Source: Virgibacillus subterraneus (lineage in GTDB: Bacteria; Bacillota; Bacilli; Bacillales; Amphibacillaceae). Taken from it: 64,000 nt of DNA. The stretch spans positions 350,848 to 414,847 of the forward strand of contig NZ_FOEH01000004.1 of the NCBI RefSeq assembly GCF_900110695.1, read 5' to 3'. The notes under the pieces are model-generated. The model did no database searches. It was not told the DNA's origin and worked only from the letters and a program-made list of their open reading frames with translations. Shown piece by piece: positions 1 through 9,680 of this stretch (positions are counted from its first letter, which is position 1; every line of letters starts with the position of its first letter). The position numbers and the translations under genes were made by a program.

Positions 1-783
1 TAGAAAATTACCATCCACATCATCTGGTAAGACTTTATTTACAATTAATGTTTTCACATGAAGATGGTATTTATCAAGCAATTCAATCGCTTTTTGTGTT
101 TCCAAAATTGGCAAACGCTCAGGATTCATCACAAAGACAAACCCAGTAACTTTTCCATCCAATAAAACTTCTCTTGCCTTTGAAAACCTTTCCTGGCGAG
201 TTTTAAGTACATCATAAATCGGGTCTTCAATCGGTTCTCCATCATTTAATAATTGTGTATAGTTTTCATTTGTCTTTTGTCGTTTCTGTAACATTCCTTC
301 AATCCATACTCCCATTAGCTCTGGCAATGAAAGCAGGCGGATCGTGTGCCCTGTTGGAGCTGTATCAAAGATAAGTTTATCATAATGCTCGCTTTCTTCT
401 AAAATAATTGAAATTAGTTTATCAAACAACGCAGCTTCATCTGCTCCTGGTGAAGCCTTTGCAGTATCCAACTGTCGGTAAACCTCTTCCATCATACCAG
501 AATGAACTACACCTTTAATGTTTTCCTTTACCCCTTTAATATAATTATTAGTCTCTATTTCCGGGTCAATCTCAAGGGCTGAAAGATTCTTTGAAACATT
601 TGTTGTCTTTCCTCCAATTGATTGATTAAAAATATCTCCTAAATTATGCGCAGGGTCTGTAGATACAAGCAATGTATTATGGCCTTCCTCTGCTGACTTC
701 CAAGCAATTGCTGCAGCTGAAGTTGACTTACCCACACCGCCTTTTCCGCCAACAAAAATAATTTTTTTCTCTAGAACTTGCAT
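1..783 (-). CDS. ArsA-family P-loop ATPase (partial, C-terminus outside window)
   Basis: The first 261 residues of a minus-strand gene that runs off the left edge. The N-terminus carries a deviant Walker A motif (GGKGGVGKST), followed by the DTAPTGHTIRLL segment typical of ArsA/GET3-type ATPases, and a VMNPERLPILET segment. These proteins are soluble ATPases that either drive arsenite export with ArsB or act as chaperones in the GET3 branch. No arsB or arsR is nearby; the neighbours are a cory-CC-star protein and a CstA-type transporter, so an arsenic role is doubtful. The ATG follows an AGGAGC-like ribosome site. The exact role is unknown. Confidence 0.88.
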   Translation of the reverse strand, partial: MQVLEKKIIFVGGKGGVGKSTSAAAIAWKSAEEGHNTLLVSTDPAHNLGDIFNQSIGGKTTNVSKNLSALEIDPEIETNNYIKGVKENIKGVVHSGMMEEVYRQLDTAKASPGADEAALFDKLISIILEESEHYDKLIFDTAPTGHTIRLLSLPELMGVWIEGMLQKRQKTNENYTQLLNDGEPIEDPIYDVLKTRQERFSKAREVLLDGKVTGFVFVMNPERLPILETQKAIELLDKYHLHVKTLIVNKVLPDDVDGNFL

Positions 784-842
784 ATTTAGGCTCCTTTTCA
801 ATGAGTATCTAACAATATTAATTAATACCTATACAGTTTTAT

Positions 843-1027
843 ATAAAGCGTAGCCACGTCCAGCTGTAGCGTCTAGTGGACTCGAATGTTCGCTTACTCA
901 ATGTCCCCTTTATCTCATGGTAAAAGAGATTATCTAAAGACCAACGCTTTGTGCGGCAACGTAGATCCATCCGCATTGCTGAGCGCAGTCCATACGTCGC
1001 TAATAAGTAAGACGCTTACGCTTTTCT
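843..1027. repeat. Bacillaceae dispersed intergenic repeat (GC-richer block)
   Basis: About 185 bp between the ArsA-like gene and the next gene, richer in GC than its surroundings. It begins with CGTCCAGCTGTAGCGTCTAG and ends with GACGCTTACGCTTTTC. I recognise this pattern (CAGCTCCAGCGCCTAG ... GGCGCTTGCGCTTTT) as a degenerate copy of a repeat scattered through many Bacillaceae genomes. No reading frame is supported. Recognition is from memory, not a search. Confidence 0.6.
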
Positions 1028-1029
1028 AA

Positions 1030-1287
1030 TTAACAACAGCGGATTCCTGTCATTGGTGACTTTTCCATTCCCATTCTTAAATGCCAATCATGGAAACGCT
1101 CAATCATATATGGATATAGTTCAAGTGTATAGTAATAAACAGGATTTGGAATACCAATCATCTCAGAATATAATAGAAGCAAAAACAAGTCATCCTGGTC
1201 TCTTAATTCCCTTGCAATTTCTTGACGATGTGGCATATTTAATACTTCTTCATAATATTCGATGAGCATCTTAATTTTATCTAACAC
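1030..1287 (-). CDS. cory-CC-star family small protein
   Basis: A small 85-residue protein ending in Cys-Cys just before the stop, the feature that gives the cory-CC-star family its name. The body is acidic and helical, with an RDQDDLFLLLLYSEMIGIPNP segment shared by the family. I chose the GTG at 1287 because GAGGTGAGAAAC precedes it with good spacing; an upstream ATG at 1326 would start inside the CstA terminator hairpin. It lies between cstA and the ArsA-like ATPase. The function is not known; conserved terminal cysteines next to a GET3/ArsA-like ATPase suggest the two may work together (inference). Confidence 0.75.
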   Translation of the reverse strand: MLDKIKMLIEYYEEVLNMPHRQEIARELRDQDDLFLLLLYSEMIGIPNPVYYYTLELYPYMIERFHDWHLRMGMEKSPMTGIRCC

Positions 1288-1312
1288 GTTTCTCACCTCT
1301 TCTTCTATAATC

Positions 1313-1346
1313 AGAAAAGGGATCACTTTTAAAAAATGATCCCCCT
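1313..1346 (-). terminator. Rho-independent terminator after cstA
   Basis: On the minus strand GGGATCA and TGATCCC pair across an AT-rich loop and are followed by TTTTCT. It lies directly after the CstA stop, so the cory-CC-star gene is probably expressed partly by read-through or from its own promoter. Confidence 0.65.
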
Positions 1347-1359
1347 CTAATTTAATTTC

Positions 1360-3108
1360 CTACTTAATCATCTTATCATCAGTATCGATATCCTGATCCA
1401 TTTTACCCGTTAATGCTGTAAATGCGGTCAATATAATCCATACCGCAAACACAAATATGATTGCTCCGAAGACAAAGAGTAATGTGCTCGAGCTTGATCC
1501 AAACCATGACCATTGAAATACAACCTGTTGGAACATTGCCCACAGTGTCATAAACATCAAGAATACCATTGGAATGAAGGTGATCATATAGTTTCTGCCT
1601 TGTCGTTTAAGCCAAATGGAAATCAGCAATAAACTAATCCCTGCGAGTAACTGGTTAGATGTCCCAAATAACGGCCAAAGCAGATATCCACCTGACCCAA
1701 AACCTTTTGGACCTTCTGGCAGTAGTACTAACGCCGCACTTGAGACAACAGCAATTGAAGTTGCAACATGTGTTTTTGTAAGTGCCGGCATTTTATATTC
1801 AACACCTAGTTCAGCTATAATATAGCGCATTAGGCGAACCGATGTGTCTAGTGTTGTTGCAGCGAAACTCACTACGATTACAGATACAATTGTAGCAGCA
1901 ACATCTGGAGGTATCATTAATCCTGTAGCTAGCTGACCAGCACCTTGAACAAACACATTAAGTCCTGCGCCGCCCGCTGCTGCAAAGCTGCTATACGTTG
2001 CTAGGAATTCATCGGTACTAGAGAAGAATGTAACAACAGCAATGATTGCTATCAATGCTAGTGCCCCTTCACCAACAGCACCTAAATACCCTACAAATCG
2101 TGCTTCAGACTCGTTATTTAATTGTTTACTAGAAGTACCGCTCGATACTAAACCATGGAATCCTGATATGGCTCCACATGCAATCGTGATAAATAATAGC
2201 GGGAACCATGATACATCTGTATTCGTATGAGTTAGTGGCGCTGTGATTTCTGGATTGCTTAATAATAGTCCCAAATACAAAATCGCAAGACCAACAATTA
2301 GCTGATGTGAATTAATGAAGTCACGTGGCTGCAGTAACTTCCAAACAGGTAATGTAGAAGCGACGTATACATATATCATCAATATAATAATCCAAATAAA
2401 AAATGCAGATGAAACAGCTCCAAGTCCAAATAGTCCTGTAGCACCTTCACCGCCCATATACTGGACTAAATCTATTTGCATAAAATCGACCCTACTTGCA
2501 ATAACTGCAGTTATATACATAACTGCCAAAGCCAGCAATGATGGCACAAGCATTTTTTGCTTACGTTTATATACCGCAACACCTATCCATATTGCTAAAG
2601 GAATTTGAATAAACACCGGAATAACACTAGCCGGGAATGAAATAAACAGATTTGCAATTACCCATGCAAATACTGCATTAACCATTAATACCAGAATAAG
2701 AATAATGAATAAAAACAGGACCTTCGCTCGTTGTCCGATAAGTTTATTTGCAAGCGTTCCAATCGATTGACCCTTATTTCGAACAGATAATACAAGTGTT
2801 CCAAAGTCGTGCACACCTGCAGCAAACACTGTCCCAAGAATTACCCATAGGAATGCTGGGAGCCAACCCCAATAAACTGCTATAGCCGGCCCAACAATTG
2901 GTGCTGCCCCTGCAACTGACGTGAAATGATGTCCCCACAAAACAAATTTATTCGTAGGTACAAAATCCACACCATCTTTATAACGATGTGCAGGTGTAAC
3001 ATAGTTAGGATCTAATCTGAAAATCTTTTCTGCGACAAACTTAGAATAATAGCGATAACCTAATGCGAAAACAAGCATCCCGATTATCGCAACCAAAATA
3101 CTACTCAC
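1360..3108 (-). CDS. cstA: CstA-type carbon starvation / pyruvate transporter
   Basis: A 582-residue polytopic membrane protein with about 15 hydrophobic segments. The N-terminal block (YRYYSKFVAEKIF, then DFVPTNKFVLWGHHFTSVAG) and the GPAIAVYWGWLPAFLW segment are diagnostic of the CstA/BtsT family, whose members import pyruvate or peptides during carbon limitation. The length fits the shorter Gram-positive type. The GTG at 3108 is preferred because GGGGGAGG lies eight bases upstream; a TTG at 3126 would overlap that ribosome site. Expression is probably controlled by nutrient status, but no operator is recognisable. The substrate cannot be decided from sequence. Confidence 0.92.
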   Translation of the reverse strand: MSSILVAIIGMLVFALGYRYYSKFVAEKIFRLDPNYVTPAHRYKDGVDFVPTNKFVLWGHHFTSVAGAAPIVGPAIAVYWGWLPAFLWVILGTVFAAGVHDFGTLVLSVRNKGQSIGTLANKLIGQRAKVLFLFIILILVLMVNAVFAWVIANLFISFPASVIPVFIQIPLAIWIGVAVYKRKQKMLVPSLLALAVMYITAVIASRVDFMQIDLVQYMGGEGATGLFGLGAVSSAFFIWIIILMIYVYVASTLPVWKLLQPRDFINSHQLIVGLAILYLGLLLSNPEITAPLTHTNTDVSWFPLLFITIACGAISGFHGLVSSGTSSKQLNNESEARFVGYLGAVGEGALALIAIIAVVTFFSSTDEFLATYSSFAAAGGAGLNVFVQGAGQLATGLMIPPDVAATIVSVIVVSFAATTLDTSVRLMRYIIAELGVEYKMPALTKTHVATSIAVVSSAALVLLPEGPKGFGSGGYLLWPLFGTSNQLLAGISLLLISIWLKRQGRNYMITFIPMVFLMFMTLWAMFQQVVFQWSWFGSSSSTLLFVFGAIIFVFAVWIILTAFTALTGKMDQDIDTDDKMIK

Positions 3109-3308
3109 CTTCTCAACCTCCCCCAAGTTATTTGGTATGTCTCCTAAAAATTGTGAGACATACCTACTAAAATCTATGTGAAAACAATAATAAATAGTAC
3201 AACTCCATCTTACTGAACAAATATTAATTAATGCAAATCTTTTGAATTAAAAAGTTTTTTTAATTTTCATTTGGTGCTAATAGAACATATTTTGAGGCTC
3301 AAGTTTTT

Positions 3309-3779
3309 TTACTCTCTACCCATCCCGCGTAAAAAATGAAGCAGCATGGTAATACTTCGATTGATTTCTGGATCCTTCAGCGCCTTTAATAGATCCATAT
3401 ATGACGTCTTAACGGAATCTTCAGATGTACTTGCTACTTCCATACCACTATTAAGTCTATCTGCAAAATATTGAATTTCATCTACTTTGAGCTCACCAAT
3501 AAATAGAAACAATTTACTCAAGTTCTCAAGTGTTCCCGAATATTGCGGTTTGTTTAATTCCCCCATCACGTTTTCTAAAGCATCCTCTTTATGTTTTACT
3601 AAGGCATTTACAGTATCCAACGTGTCACTTTTGTTAAGTGTCGCTAACAATTCAATTCCTTTTAAAATTGCCTCTTTGTTTTCGCTGACCGCCCGAGCAA
3701 CATCGTCAAGATTCCGTTCTTTTATAGTTTCTTCTGGAATTTCCATTCGCTTAATATTTGTTATCGGATTAGACATCAT
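3309..3779 (-). CDS. DUF1641 protein, formate dehydrogenase-associated (YrhD-like)
   Basis: A 156-residue soluble, largely helical protein of the DUF1641 family. Its start overlaps the end of the formate dehydrogenase gene (ATGATG inside the final codons), so the two are translationally coupled. In Bacillus the homologue yrhD sits in the same place next to the formate dehydrogenase gene yrhE. The C-terminal [11 protein letters not shown] segment is typical of the family. No catalytic residues are evident; a maturation or accessory role for the dehydrogenase is an inference from constant association. Confidence 0.85.
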   Translation of the reverse strand: MMSNPITNIKRMEIPEETIKERNLDDVARAVSENKEAILKGIELLATLNKSDTLDTVNALVKHKEDALENVMGELNKPQYSGTLENLSKLFLFIGELKVDEIQYFADRLNSGMEVASTSEDSVKTSYMDLLKALKDPEINRSITMLLHFLRGMGRE

Positions 3780-6720
3780 GTTTCACCTGACTTCCCGGAA
3801 ATATATAGTCATCACGATCCCATTTTTGCTCTACCTTCACACTAACTTGAGGTTGTGGATTGCCTCGTCGATAGTTATTCGGTGGCAATGGACTTTTGCC
3901 CTTTTTCTTTATAACATCCATTCTCACAGCAATCTCCTTATAGGAGGGGGTGTTCGTGTCTTTATCCACATTATTGTCAGTTAAATAATTGACGGCTGAT
4001 TTTCCATTATCATTCAATGGAAGATACAATTCTTTACCACGTACACGATCTGTAATGTGAGCAATTCCAGTAGCTTCCCCGGCTTCCGATGTTAGTTTAA
4101 TTTCAGCACCCTCTTTAATCCCACGTTCTTCAGCTAATTCAGGTGAAACTTCAATAAACGCATTTGGCATTTTATTTGTAATTCCTTTTGATTTATATGT
4201 CATATTGCCCTCATGAAAATGTTCAAGCACTCTTCCATTATTCACATGCAAATCATATTCTTCATTTGTATCATATTTTAATTCATATTCGAGTGGATAC
4301 AATCTGGCTTTATAATCATCAAACGGAAACCCATCAACGTACAGCAGCGGTGTATCTGTCCCATCCGCGTCAACAGGCCATTGAAGGCTATTATAGTCTA
4401 TTAACCTATCATAATTTACTCCTGCAAATAATGGTGTAAGTGATGCTGCCTCATCCATAATGTCCGATGGATCAGAGTAATCCCAGTCATACCCGAACTT
4501 ATTTGCAATATCCATAATAATTTGCCAATCCGGACGTGAGTCTCCCACAGGATCTAGCGCTTTGTACAAGCGTTGAATACGTCTTTCGGTATTCGTAAAT
4601 GTTCCTTCTTTTTCAAGACTCGGAACAGCAGGTAATATAACATCAGCATACTCCGCTGTCTTCGTTAAAAATAAATCCTGAATAACGAAGAAATCGAGTT
4701 TTTCAAATGCAGCAGTAACATAATTGATATTCGCATCAACTATCCCCGTATCTTCACCTAACACATATAAAGCGTTCAAACTCCCTTCATGGATCGCCTT
4801 AATCATTTCATGGTTATCCTTTCCAGGTTCACTTGGAATTTCTGCACCCCAGGCATCTTCATAGCGCCCACGAACATCATCGTCTGTAACCTGTTCATAT
4901 CCAGGGAAGAAGTTAGGCATACTACCAAAATCACTGCAGCCTTGGACATTGTTATGACCCCGTAATGGATATGCCCCTGTACCGTTTCGCATATAGTTTC
5001 CAGTAATTAATAATAGATTTGAGATTGCTGTACTCGTATCACTGCCCAGTTGATGCTGAGTTACACCCATTGCCCAGCAAATTGCAAGCTTATCAACACT
5101 GACAACCTGTTCCGCGATTTCGATTAAATCCTTTTTGGAAATACCTGTTAATTCCTCTGCAAAATCAAGTGTGAACTTAGCCAGTGATTGTTTATAACTT
5201 TCAAAATTATTCACCCATTTATCAATAAACGGACGATTTTCCCAGCCTTGATCTATAATATATTTTGTTACTGCAGACAGCCAAACTAAGTCAGTTCCAC
5301 TTTTAGGCTGGAAAAACCTATCAGCACGCTGTCCCATTTCATGTTTTCGTAAATCAAATACATACAGCTTCTGACCAAATAACTTTTGCGAACGCTTAAT
5401 GCGCGAACCAAGCACAGGATGTGATTCTGTCGTATTAGAACCTATTGTTATAACCATTTCTGCCTCACCAATATCATCAATTGAGCCAGAATCCCCTCCA
5501 TGTCCTACCGTCCGAAAAAGTCCTTTTGTAGCCGGTGCCTGACAATAGCGTGAGCAATTATCGATATTGTTTGTCCCAATTACCTGTCGCGCTAATTTTT
5601 GCATCACATAGGATTCTTCATTTGTAGCTTTGGAGGACGAAATAAATCCAAGTGCATCAGCACCATTACCATCTTTAATTTCTGAAAAACGTTTTACAAC
5701 ATAATCTATCGCTACATCCCATTCAACTTCCACAAAAGATTCACCGTCACGAATTAACGGCTTGGTTAACCGTTCCTCAGAGTTCACATAATCCCAGCCA
5801 AATTTCCCTTTAATACATGTAGAAATACCATTTGCAGGAGAATCTTGCTGTGGTTCTACTTTCAATATTTTACGGTCCTTTGTCCATACATCAAATGTGC
5901 ACCCGACACCACAATATGTACAAACCGTTTTTGTCTTTTCAATTCGCTCTTCTCGCATCGATGCTTCTGTATCAGATACCGCAAATAATGGACCATAACC
6001 TGGTTCTGCCTTTTTCGTCAATTCAATCATGGACCGTAATAATCCTGGACTGTGATCAGTCATATACCCTGCTTCACCAACCATCGATGTTTCCATTAAG
6101 GCATTACATGGGCATACTGTGACGCATTGTCCACATCCTACACAAGATGATTCGTCAATTGGTACGTCGTTATCCCATACTACGCGAGGTTTTTCTCTCT
6201 TCCAGTCAATCAGGAGCGTCTCATTTACCTGGATATCCTGGCATACTTCTACACAACGCCCGCACAATATACACTGGTCCGGATCATAACGGTAGAACGG
6301 ACTTGAGTTATCAATCTCATATGGCTTTGGTTCAAAGGGTCTTGATTGGTGCTCCAGCCCAAAATCTGCAACAGTATTATGAATCTCACATGAGCCGTTG
6401 TTATAATCACAGACAGTGCAATACAACTCATGCTTTTCTAGTATTCTATCGAGAGCTTCTTTTTGAGCTGCATTTACATGCTCAAAGCTTGTATCCACTA
6501 TCATGCCAGGTGTTACTGATGTTCCACATGCACGAACAATTTGACCATCAACTTCTACCATACACGTATCACATGTTTGCACAGGCCCTAGTGACTCGTT
6601 GTAACAAATTTGTGGCACAAATTCGTCTGTCGTGTTAATCAAATCCAATAGATTTTGGTTATTTTCTGCTAAGTATTCTTCACCATTTATCGTAACAACG
6701 ATATGGTCTTGATTTTGCAC
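3769..6720 (-). CDS. fdhF: Formate dehydrogenase catalytic subunit, molybdopterin and multi-FeS (YrhE/YjgC type)
   Basis: A 983-residue enzyme oxidising formate to CO2. Domains in order: an N-terminal [2Fe-2S] ferredoxin-like domain (Cys39, 50, 53, 65), a His/Cys [4Fe-4S] motif (about 97-111), two ferredoxin [4Fe-4S] clusters (150-160 and 193-203), then a fourth cluster (CTYCGVGC, 267-274) opening the molybdopterin domain, and a C-terminal MGD-binding domain. The metal ligand is Cys393 in CSRYCQAP, so this is a cysteine, not selenocysteine, enzyme. No diaphorase subunit is encoded nearby. The GTG start follows GGGAGGAG and lies two bases past the fdhD stop. Confidence 0.95.
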   Translation of the reverse strand: MQNQDHIVVTINGEEYLAENNQNLLDLINTTDEFVPQICYNESLGPVQTCDTCMVEVDGQIVRACGTSVTPGMIVDTSFEHVNAAQKEALDRILEKHELYCTVCDYNNGSCEIHNTVADFGLEHQSRPFEPKPYEIDNSSPFYRYDPDQCILCGRCVEVCQDIQVNETLLIDWKREKPRVVWDNDVPIDESSCVGCGQCVTVCPCNALMETSMVGEAGYMTDHSPGLLRSMIELTKKAEPGYGPLFAVSDTEASMREERIEKTKTVCTYCGVGCTFDVWTKDRKILKVEPQQDSPANGISTCIKGKFGWDYVNSEERLTKPLIRDGESFVEVEWDVAIDYVVKRFSEIKDGNGADALGFISSSKATNEESYVMQKLARQVIGTNNIDNCSRYCQAPATKGLFRTVGHGGDSGSIDDIGEAEMVITIGSNTTESHPVLGSRIKRSQKLFGQKLYVFDLRKHEMGQRADRFFQPKSGTDLVWLSAVTKYIIDQGWENRPFIDKWVNNFESYKQSLAKFTLDFAEELTGISKKDLIEIAEQVVSVDKLAICWAMGVTQHQLGSDTSTAISNLLLITGNYMRNGTGAYPLRGHNNVQGCSDFGSMPNFFPGYEQVTDDDVRGRYEDAWGAEIPSEPGKDNHEMIKAIHEGSLNALYVLGEDTGIVDANINYVTAAFEKLDFFVIQDLFLTKTAEYADVILPAVPSLEKEGTFTNTERRIQRLYKALDPVGDSRPDWQIIMDIANKFGYDWDYSDPSDIMDEAASLTPLFAGVNYDRLIDYNSLQWPVDADGTDTPLLYVDGFPFDDYKARLYPLEYELKYDTNEEYDLHVNNGRVLEHFHEGNMTYKSKGITNKMPNAFIEVSPELAEERGIKEGAEIKLTSEAGEATGIAHITDRVRGKELYLPLNDNGKSAVNYLTDNNVDKDTNTPSYKEIAVRMDVIKKKGKSPLPPNNYRRGNPQPQVSVKVEQKWDRDDYIFPGSQVKHDV

Positions 6721-6721
6721 A

Positions 6722-7540
6722 TTATCTCCTCCCTAAAAAATGTATATTTTGGTTCGTGTCACCATAAACTCTGTTCTCATGAGTATATACATTCAGGTTA
6801 CTATCACGGGCGAATCCGACAGCGGTTATTTGCAAATCATCAGCCAGTCTTAAAGCGAGATCTGTTGGTGCCGATTTAGCCACCAATAATCCAGCGCCAA
6901 TCTTGGAAACTTTCAATACAACCTCAGACGAAATTCTACCGCTAAACAAAACACATTTATTTTTCAAGGTAATGCGATTTTGTAGTATATATCCATACAG
7001 CTTATCAAGCGCATTATGACGACCAATATCAATATAAGAAGCTATAACCTTATCACCGGATGCCAATGCCGCTTGGTGAACACCTCCTGTTCTATTAAAT
7101 ATTTCTGCCATGGAGTCAAATTCCATCATTAATTGATTGATTTGCTTAGTTGAAATATTTGCTTGTGACATTATTGTTTTAGCAGTATTTACGTCCTGTT
7201 TTAAATAGAATTCCCGGCTCTTTCCACAGCAAGAACCAATCCACCTCTCGGACCGTTTGGGAAATGATACAGGAATTGATAAATCTGCATATGCAAAGCC
7301 TTTTGCTTCATCAATCGATAGATTTTCCACTTGATCAACTGAACGAATAAGTCCTTCAGAAGCCAGATACCCAAGAGTCAGTTCATACACATCATTTGGT
7401 GTGCAAACTATTGTGGCATACTGATCTCCATTAACAGTAATTGTTATTGCGGTTTCTCTGGCTATCTCTTCCTCTTCTGTTGCTTTCAAATGGTGGTGGT
7501 ACTTTGTTGTCTTCCATAACGACAGGCTTTTTTCACTCAC
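6722..7540 (-). CDS. fdhD: FdhD sulfurtransferase for formate dehydrogenase maturation
   Basis: A 272-residue FdhD family protein. It passes sulfur from a cysteine desulfurase to the molybdenum cofactor, which formate dehydrogenase needs for activity. The Cys-containing [10 protein letters not shown] loop sits where the family has its catalytic cysteines, and the IGRHNALDK segment is the conserved cofactor-binding block. It is first in the three-gene fdhD-fdhF-DUF1641 operon. The GTG start is preceded by GGAGGGG. The length is normal for the family. Confidence 0.93.
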   Translation of the reverse strand: MSEKSLSLWKTTKYHHHLKATEEEEIARETAITITVNGDQYATIVCTPNDVYELTLGYLASEGLIRSVDQVENLSIDEAKGFAYADLSIPVSFPKRSERWIGSCCGKSREFYLKQDVNTAKTIMSQANISTKQINQLMMEFDSMAEIFNRTGGVHQAALASGDKVIASYIDIGRHNALDKLYGYILQNRITLKNKCVLFSGRISSEVVLKVSKIGAGLLVAKSAPTDLALRLADDLQITAVGFARDSNLNVYTHENRVYGDTNQNIHFLGRR

Positions 7541-7657
7541 TTTTTAAACCCCTCCTTAAAGCGCTTACATTATTATCTTTAATACATGATTACCCAATTA
7601 AAAAAATACATTTAAAACGTTATCTTTATTTACTGAATATTATAACACATTAATAGT

Positions 7658-7792
7658 TTAGAAAACCTGGCAATCGTTAATGGGAGACTTATGAAATTTT
7701 TCTTAATATTCATATACTTTGATGCAGCACAATCCCTAATTGCAAATGCCTTAGTTACACTTATGCAATAAGAAAGTATTTTAGTCAAAGTA
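7658..7792. repeat. Dispersed repeat family R, copy 1
   Basis: A copy of the intergenic repeat found seven times in this window. It starts at TTAGAAAAC, has the shared core TTAGTTACACTTATGCA followed by TAAGAAAGTA, and ends against a strong hairpin at 7793-7837. The second half of the palindromic core is degraded here. Confidence 0.6.
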
Positions 7793-7837
7793 AAATCCGA
7801 ACCATAATTCAAAATTCTTGAATTATGGTTCGGATTT
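7793..7837 (-). terminator. Strong Rho-independent terminator downstream of gdh
   Basis: A perfect 20-bp stem (AAATCCGAACCATAATTCAA and its complement) around a 5-base loop, with T-rich sequence on both sides. On the minus strand it would end transcription from glutamate dehydrogenase, although it lies about 340 bases past the stop. The gap is mostly filled by the element at 7891-8059. Confidence 0.75.
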
Positions 7838-7890
7838 ATTTTTGTTGCTGATTAAAGTTAAATTGTGATGCAATTTGAAAAGTAATTTTT

Positions 7891-8059
7891 CTGCGACGAT
7901 GCCGCTTAAGGAAATACATTCCGCGCACCTCTTAGGGCAACGCTTCAGCTTGAGCAGATGTCGCCTTTGTTCCCAGAGCGGTGAAAGCAAGTATCTTTCA
8001 AATGCGTGGTTAGAGAGCCAAACTAAATACTATAATCGATAATCCTAGTATCTGTCGCA
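7891..8059. repeat. Short element with CTGCGAC-type inverted ends, copy 1
   Basis: About 169 bp bounded by CTGCGAC on the left and GTCGCA on the right, GC-richer than its flanks, with an internal AAATACATTCCGCG stretch. It shares its ends and parts of its interior with the element at 41799-41916. It resembles a degenerate MITE-like intergenic element. No coding potential. Confidence 0.5.
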
Positions 8060-8174
8060 TTTTATATCAAGTAGGTATTAGATCCACCCAGTGAAAATAC
8101 ACGTTCTAAAAATTCTATCCTGTTATTATTCGTCTTTAAAATGGAAAGTTTAATTATGTCCCTGTCTAGTTCAT

Positions 8175-9554
8175 TTAATAAAGTTTTCCTTGCTTATATA
8201 AAATGGTCGATATTTTCATTACGGCGTGAATGTAACAGTTCTGCCGCAACGGAAATGGATCACCAAAAAATTGGGGAAAAATCGTATCAAATGTTTCCTT
8301 CATTTTATCAAATAAACGCTTAAAAACTTCTTCTTCAGTGAAAAATTGTGTTTCCCGACCTTGCAGCCATTCAAAATAAGAAACAATAACACCGCCAGCA
8401 TTTGCTAAAATATCTGGGACAATAATGACACCTTTTTCACTTAAATATTTATCTGCTCCACTCGTAACCGGTGCGTTCGCCCCTTCCACTATAATACTAG
8501 CCTTAACCTGTTTCATGTTTTCCTGGTACACTTGGTTTTCAAGTGCAACTAAAAATAACACATCAACATTTAAGCTCAGCACGTCATCTCGGTCCTTAAT
8601 GGTAGCTTTTACATCCGCTTCTTTTAACTGCTCTTCATCAACTGGAAGGTCCCCACCACTATTGGATGTAAATTTGACAAGACCAGGAATATCTAATCCA
8701 TCGGAATTATATAGCGTTACATTCCGGTCACTAACCGCCACGATTTTATTGTTCAGATGATTACACTGGAATGCTTCAAGTGCGGCTACAGATCCCACAT
8801 TACCAAATCCCTGGAATGCCAGTGACAACGTTTTATCCATATGGTCCAATGCAGTTCCAGCAAAAATGTTCTTACGTTCAGAGAGCCACTTTTTCTGATC
8901 TTTAACAAAGTTATGAAGCATATAGCGGAATGTAAAATAAACACCTTTACCCGTCGCTTCTCTTCGTCCTAATGATCCACCATTTATGACACTTTTACCG
9001 GTGAAGCTGCCACGATATGAACTCCCAGGTCGAATACTCTTATATTCTCCCATCATCCAGTCCATTTCACGATCACCTGTACCAACATCCGGTGCTGGAA
9101 TATCTTTGTCAGGTCCAAGAATTTCGCTGAAATACTGCACATACTTTTTGCAAATCATATATAATTCTTTATCACTATAATCTCTGGGGTTAATCACTAC
9201 TCCGCCTTTTCCACCACCAAACGGTACTTCGTGGAGCGCATTCTTCAATGTCATGAGTGATGCAAGGTTAGCCACCTCATCTTCATTCACTGATTCATGA
9301 AAACGAATTCCTCCCTTATAAGGTCCGAGAATATTATTATGCTGAACTCGGAATGAAGGAACACGTGTTACCTTGCCATTTTCAAGTGCAATTCGTAAAA
9401 AAGATTTATTGACATGATTAGGAGTAGATAAGATAGATACCAGTGACGTAAATGCCTTCTCACGTGTTTTGCCCGTCAGTTCTGGTAAAAATGATTTATC
9501 ATCCAACAGAGCTTCTAGCGATTCTTGAACAATTTTTGAAGTACTGCTTGCCAT
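8175..9554 (-). CDS. Glu/Leu/Phe/Val dehydrogenase family, NAD(P)-dependent glutamate dehydrogenase
   Basis: A 459-residue dehydrogenase interconverting glutamate and 2-oxoglutarate plus ammonia. The N-terminal substrate domain shows LGPYKGGIRFH and the GGGKGG block with catalytic lysines. The C-terminal Rossmann domain has FQGFGNVGS, then IVEGANAPVT. It is longer than typical Bacillus RocG/GudB (about 425). Part of the excess is a stretch of about 25 residues near 215-240 (KDQKKWLSERKN...), just before the nucleotide-binding fold. I chose ATG at 9554, which follows GGAGG with eight-base spacing. Another amino-acid substrate in the same family cannot be excluded. Confidence 0.88.
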   Translation of the reverse strand: MASSTSKIVQESLEALLDDKSFLPELTGKTREKAFTSLVSILSTPNHVNKSFLRIALENGKVTRVPSFRVQHNNILGPYKGGIRFHESVNEDEVANLASLMTLKNALHEVPFGGGKGGVVINPRDYSDKELYMICKKYVQYFSEILGPDKDIPAPDVGTGDREMDWMMGEYKSIRPGSSYRGSFTGKSVINGGSLGRREATGKGVYFTFRYMLHNFVKDQKKWLSERKNIFAGTALDHMDKTLSLAFQGFGNVGSVAALEAFQCNHLNNKIVAVSDRNVTLYNSDGLDIPGLVKFTSNSGGDLPVDEEQLKEADVKATIKDRDDVLSLNVDVLFLVALENQVYQENMKQVKASIIVEGANAPVTSGADKYLSEKGVIIVPDILANAGGVIVSYFEWLQGRETQFFTEEEVFKRLFDKMKETFDTIFPQFFGDPFPLRQNCYIHAVMKISTILYKQGKLY

Positions 9555-9680
9555 ATTGAAAACCTCCATCAATAGTAAAATTATCCTAATTCATTAAAGT
9601 GTATCATAAGAATTTGCTATAAACTTATATTAGTGTTCTACTTGGAGGATTCACATGTTTATATACAATTATTCAAGTCC

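Noticed and set aside
1..783. Arsenic resistance operon
   Set aside because: No arsB, arsR, arsC or arsD near the ArsA-like ATPase; the neighbours are a cory-CC-star protein and CstA.
3487..3984. A 165-residue plus-strand frame across DUF1641 and the end of fdhF
   Set aside because: Antisense to two well-supported coding genes; no start signals.
6147..6638. A 163-residue plus-strand frame inside fdhF
   Set aside because: Antisense shadow of the strongly conserved formate dehydrogenase gene.
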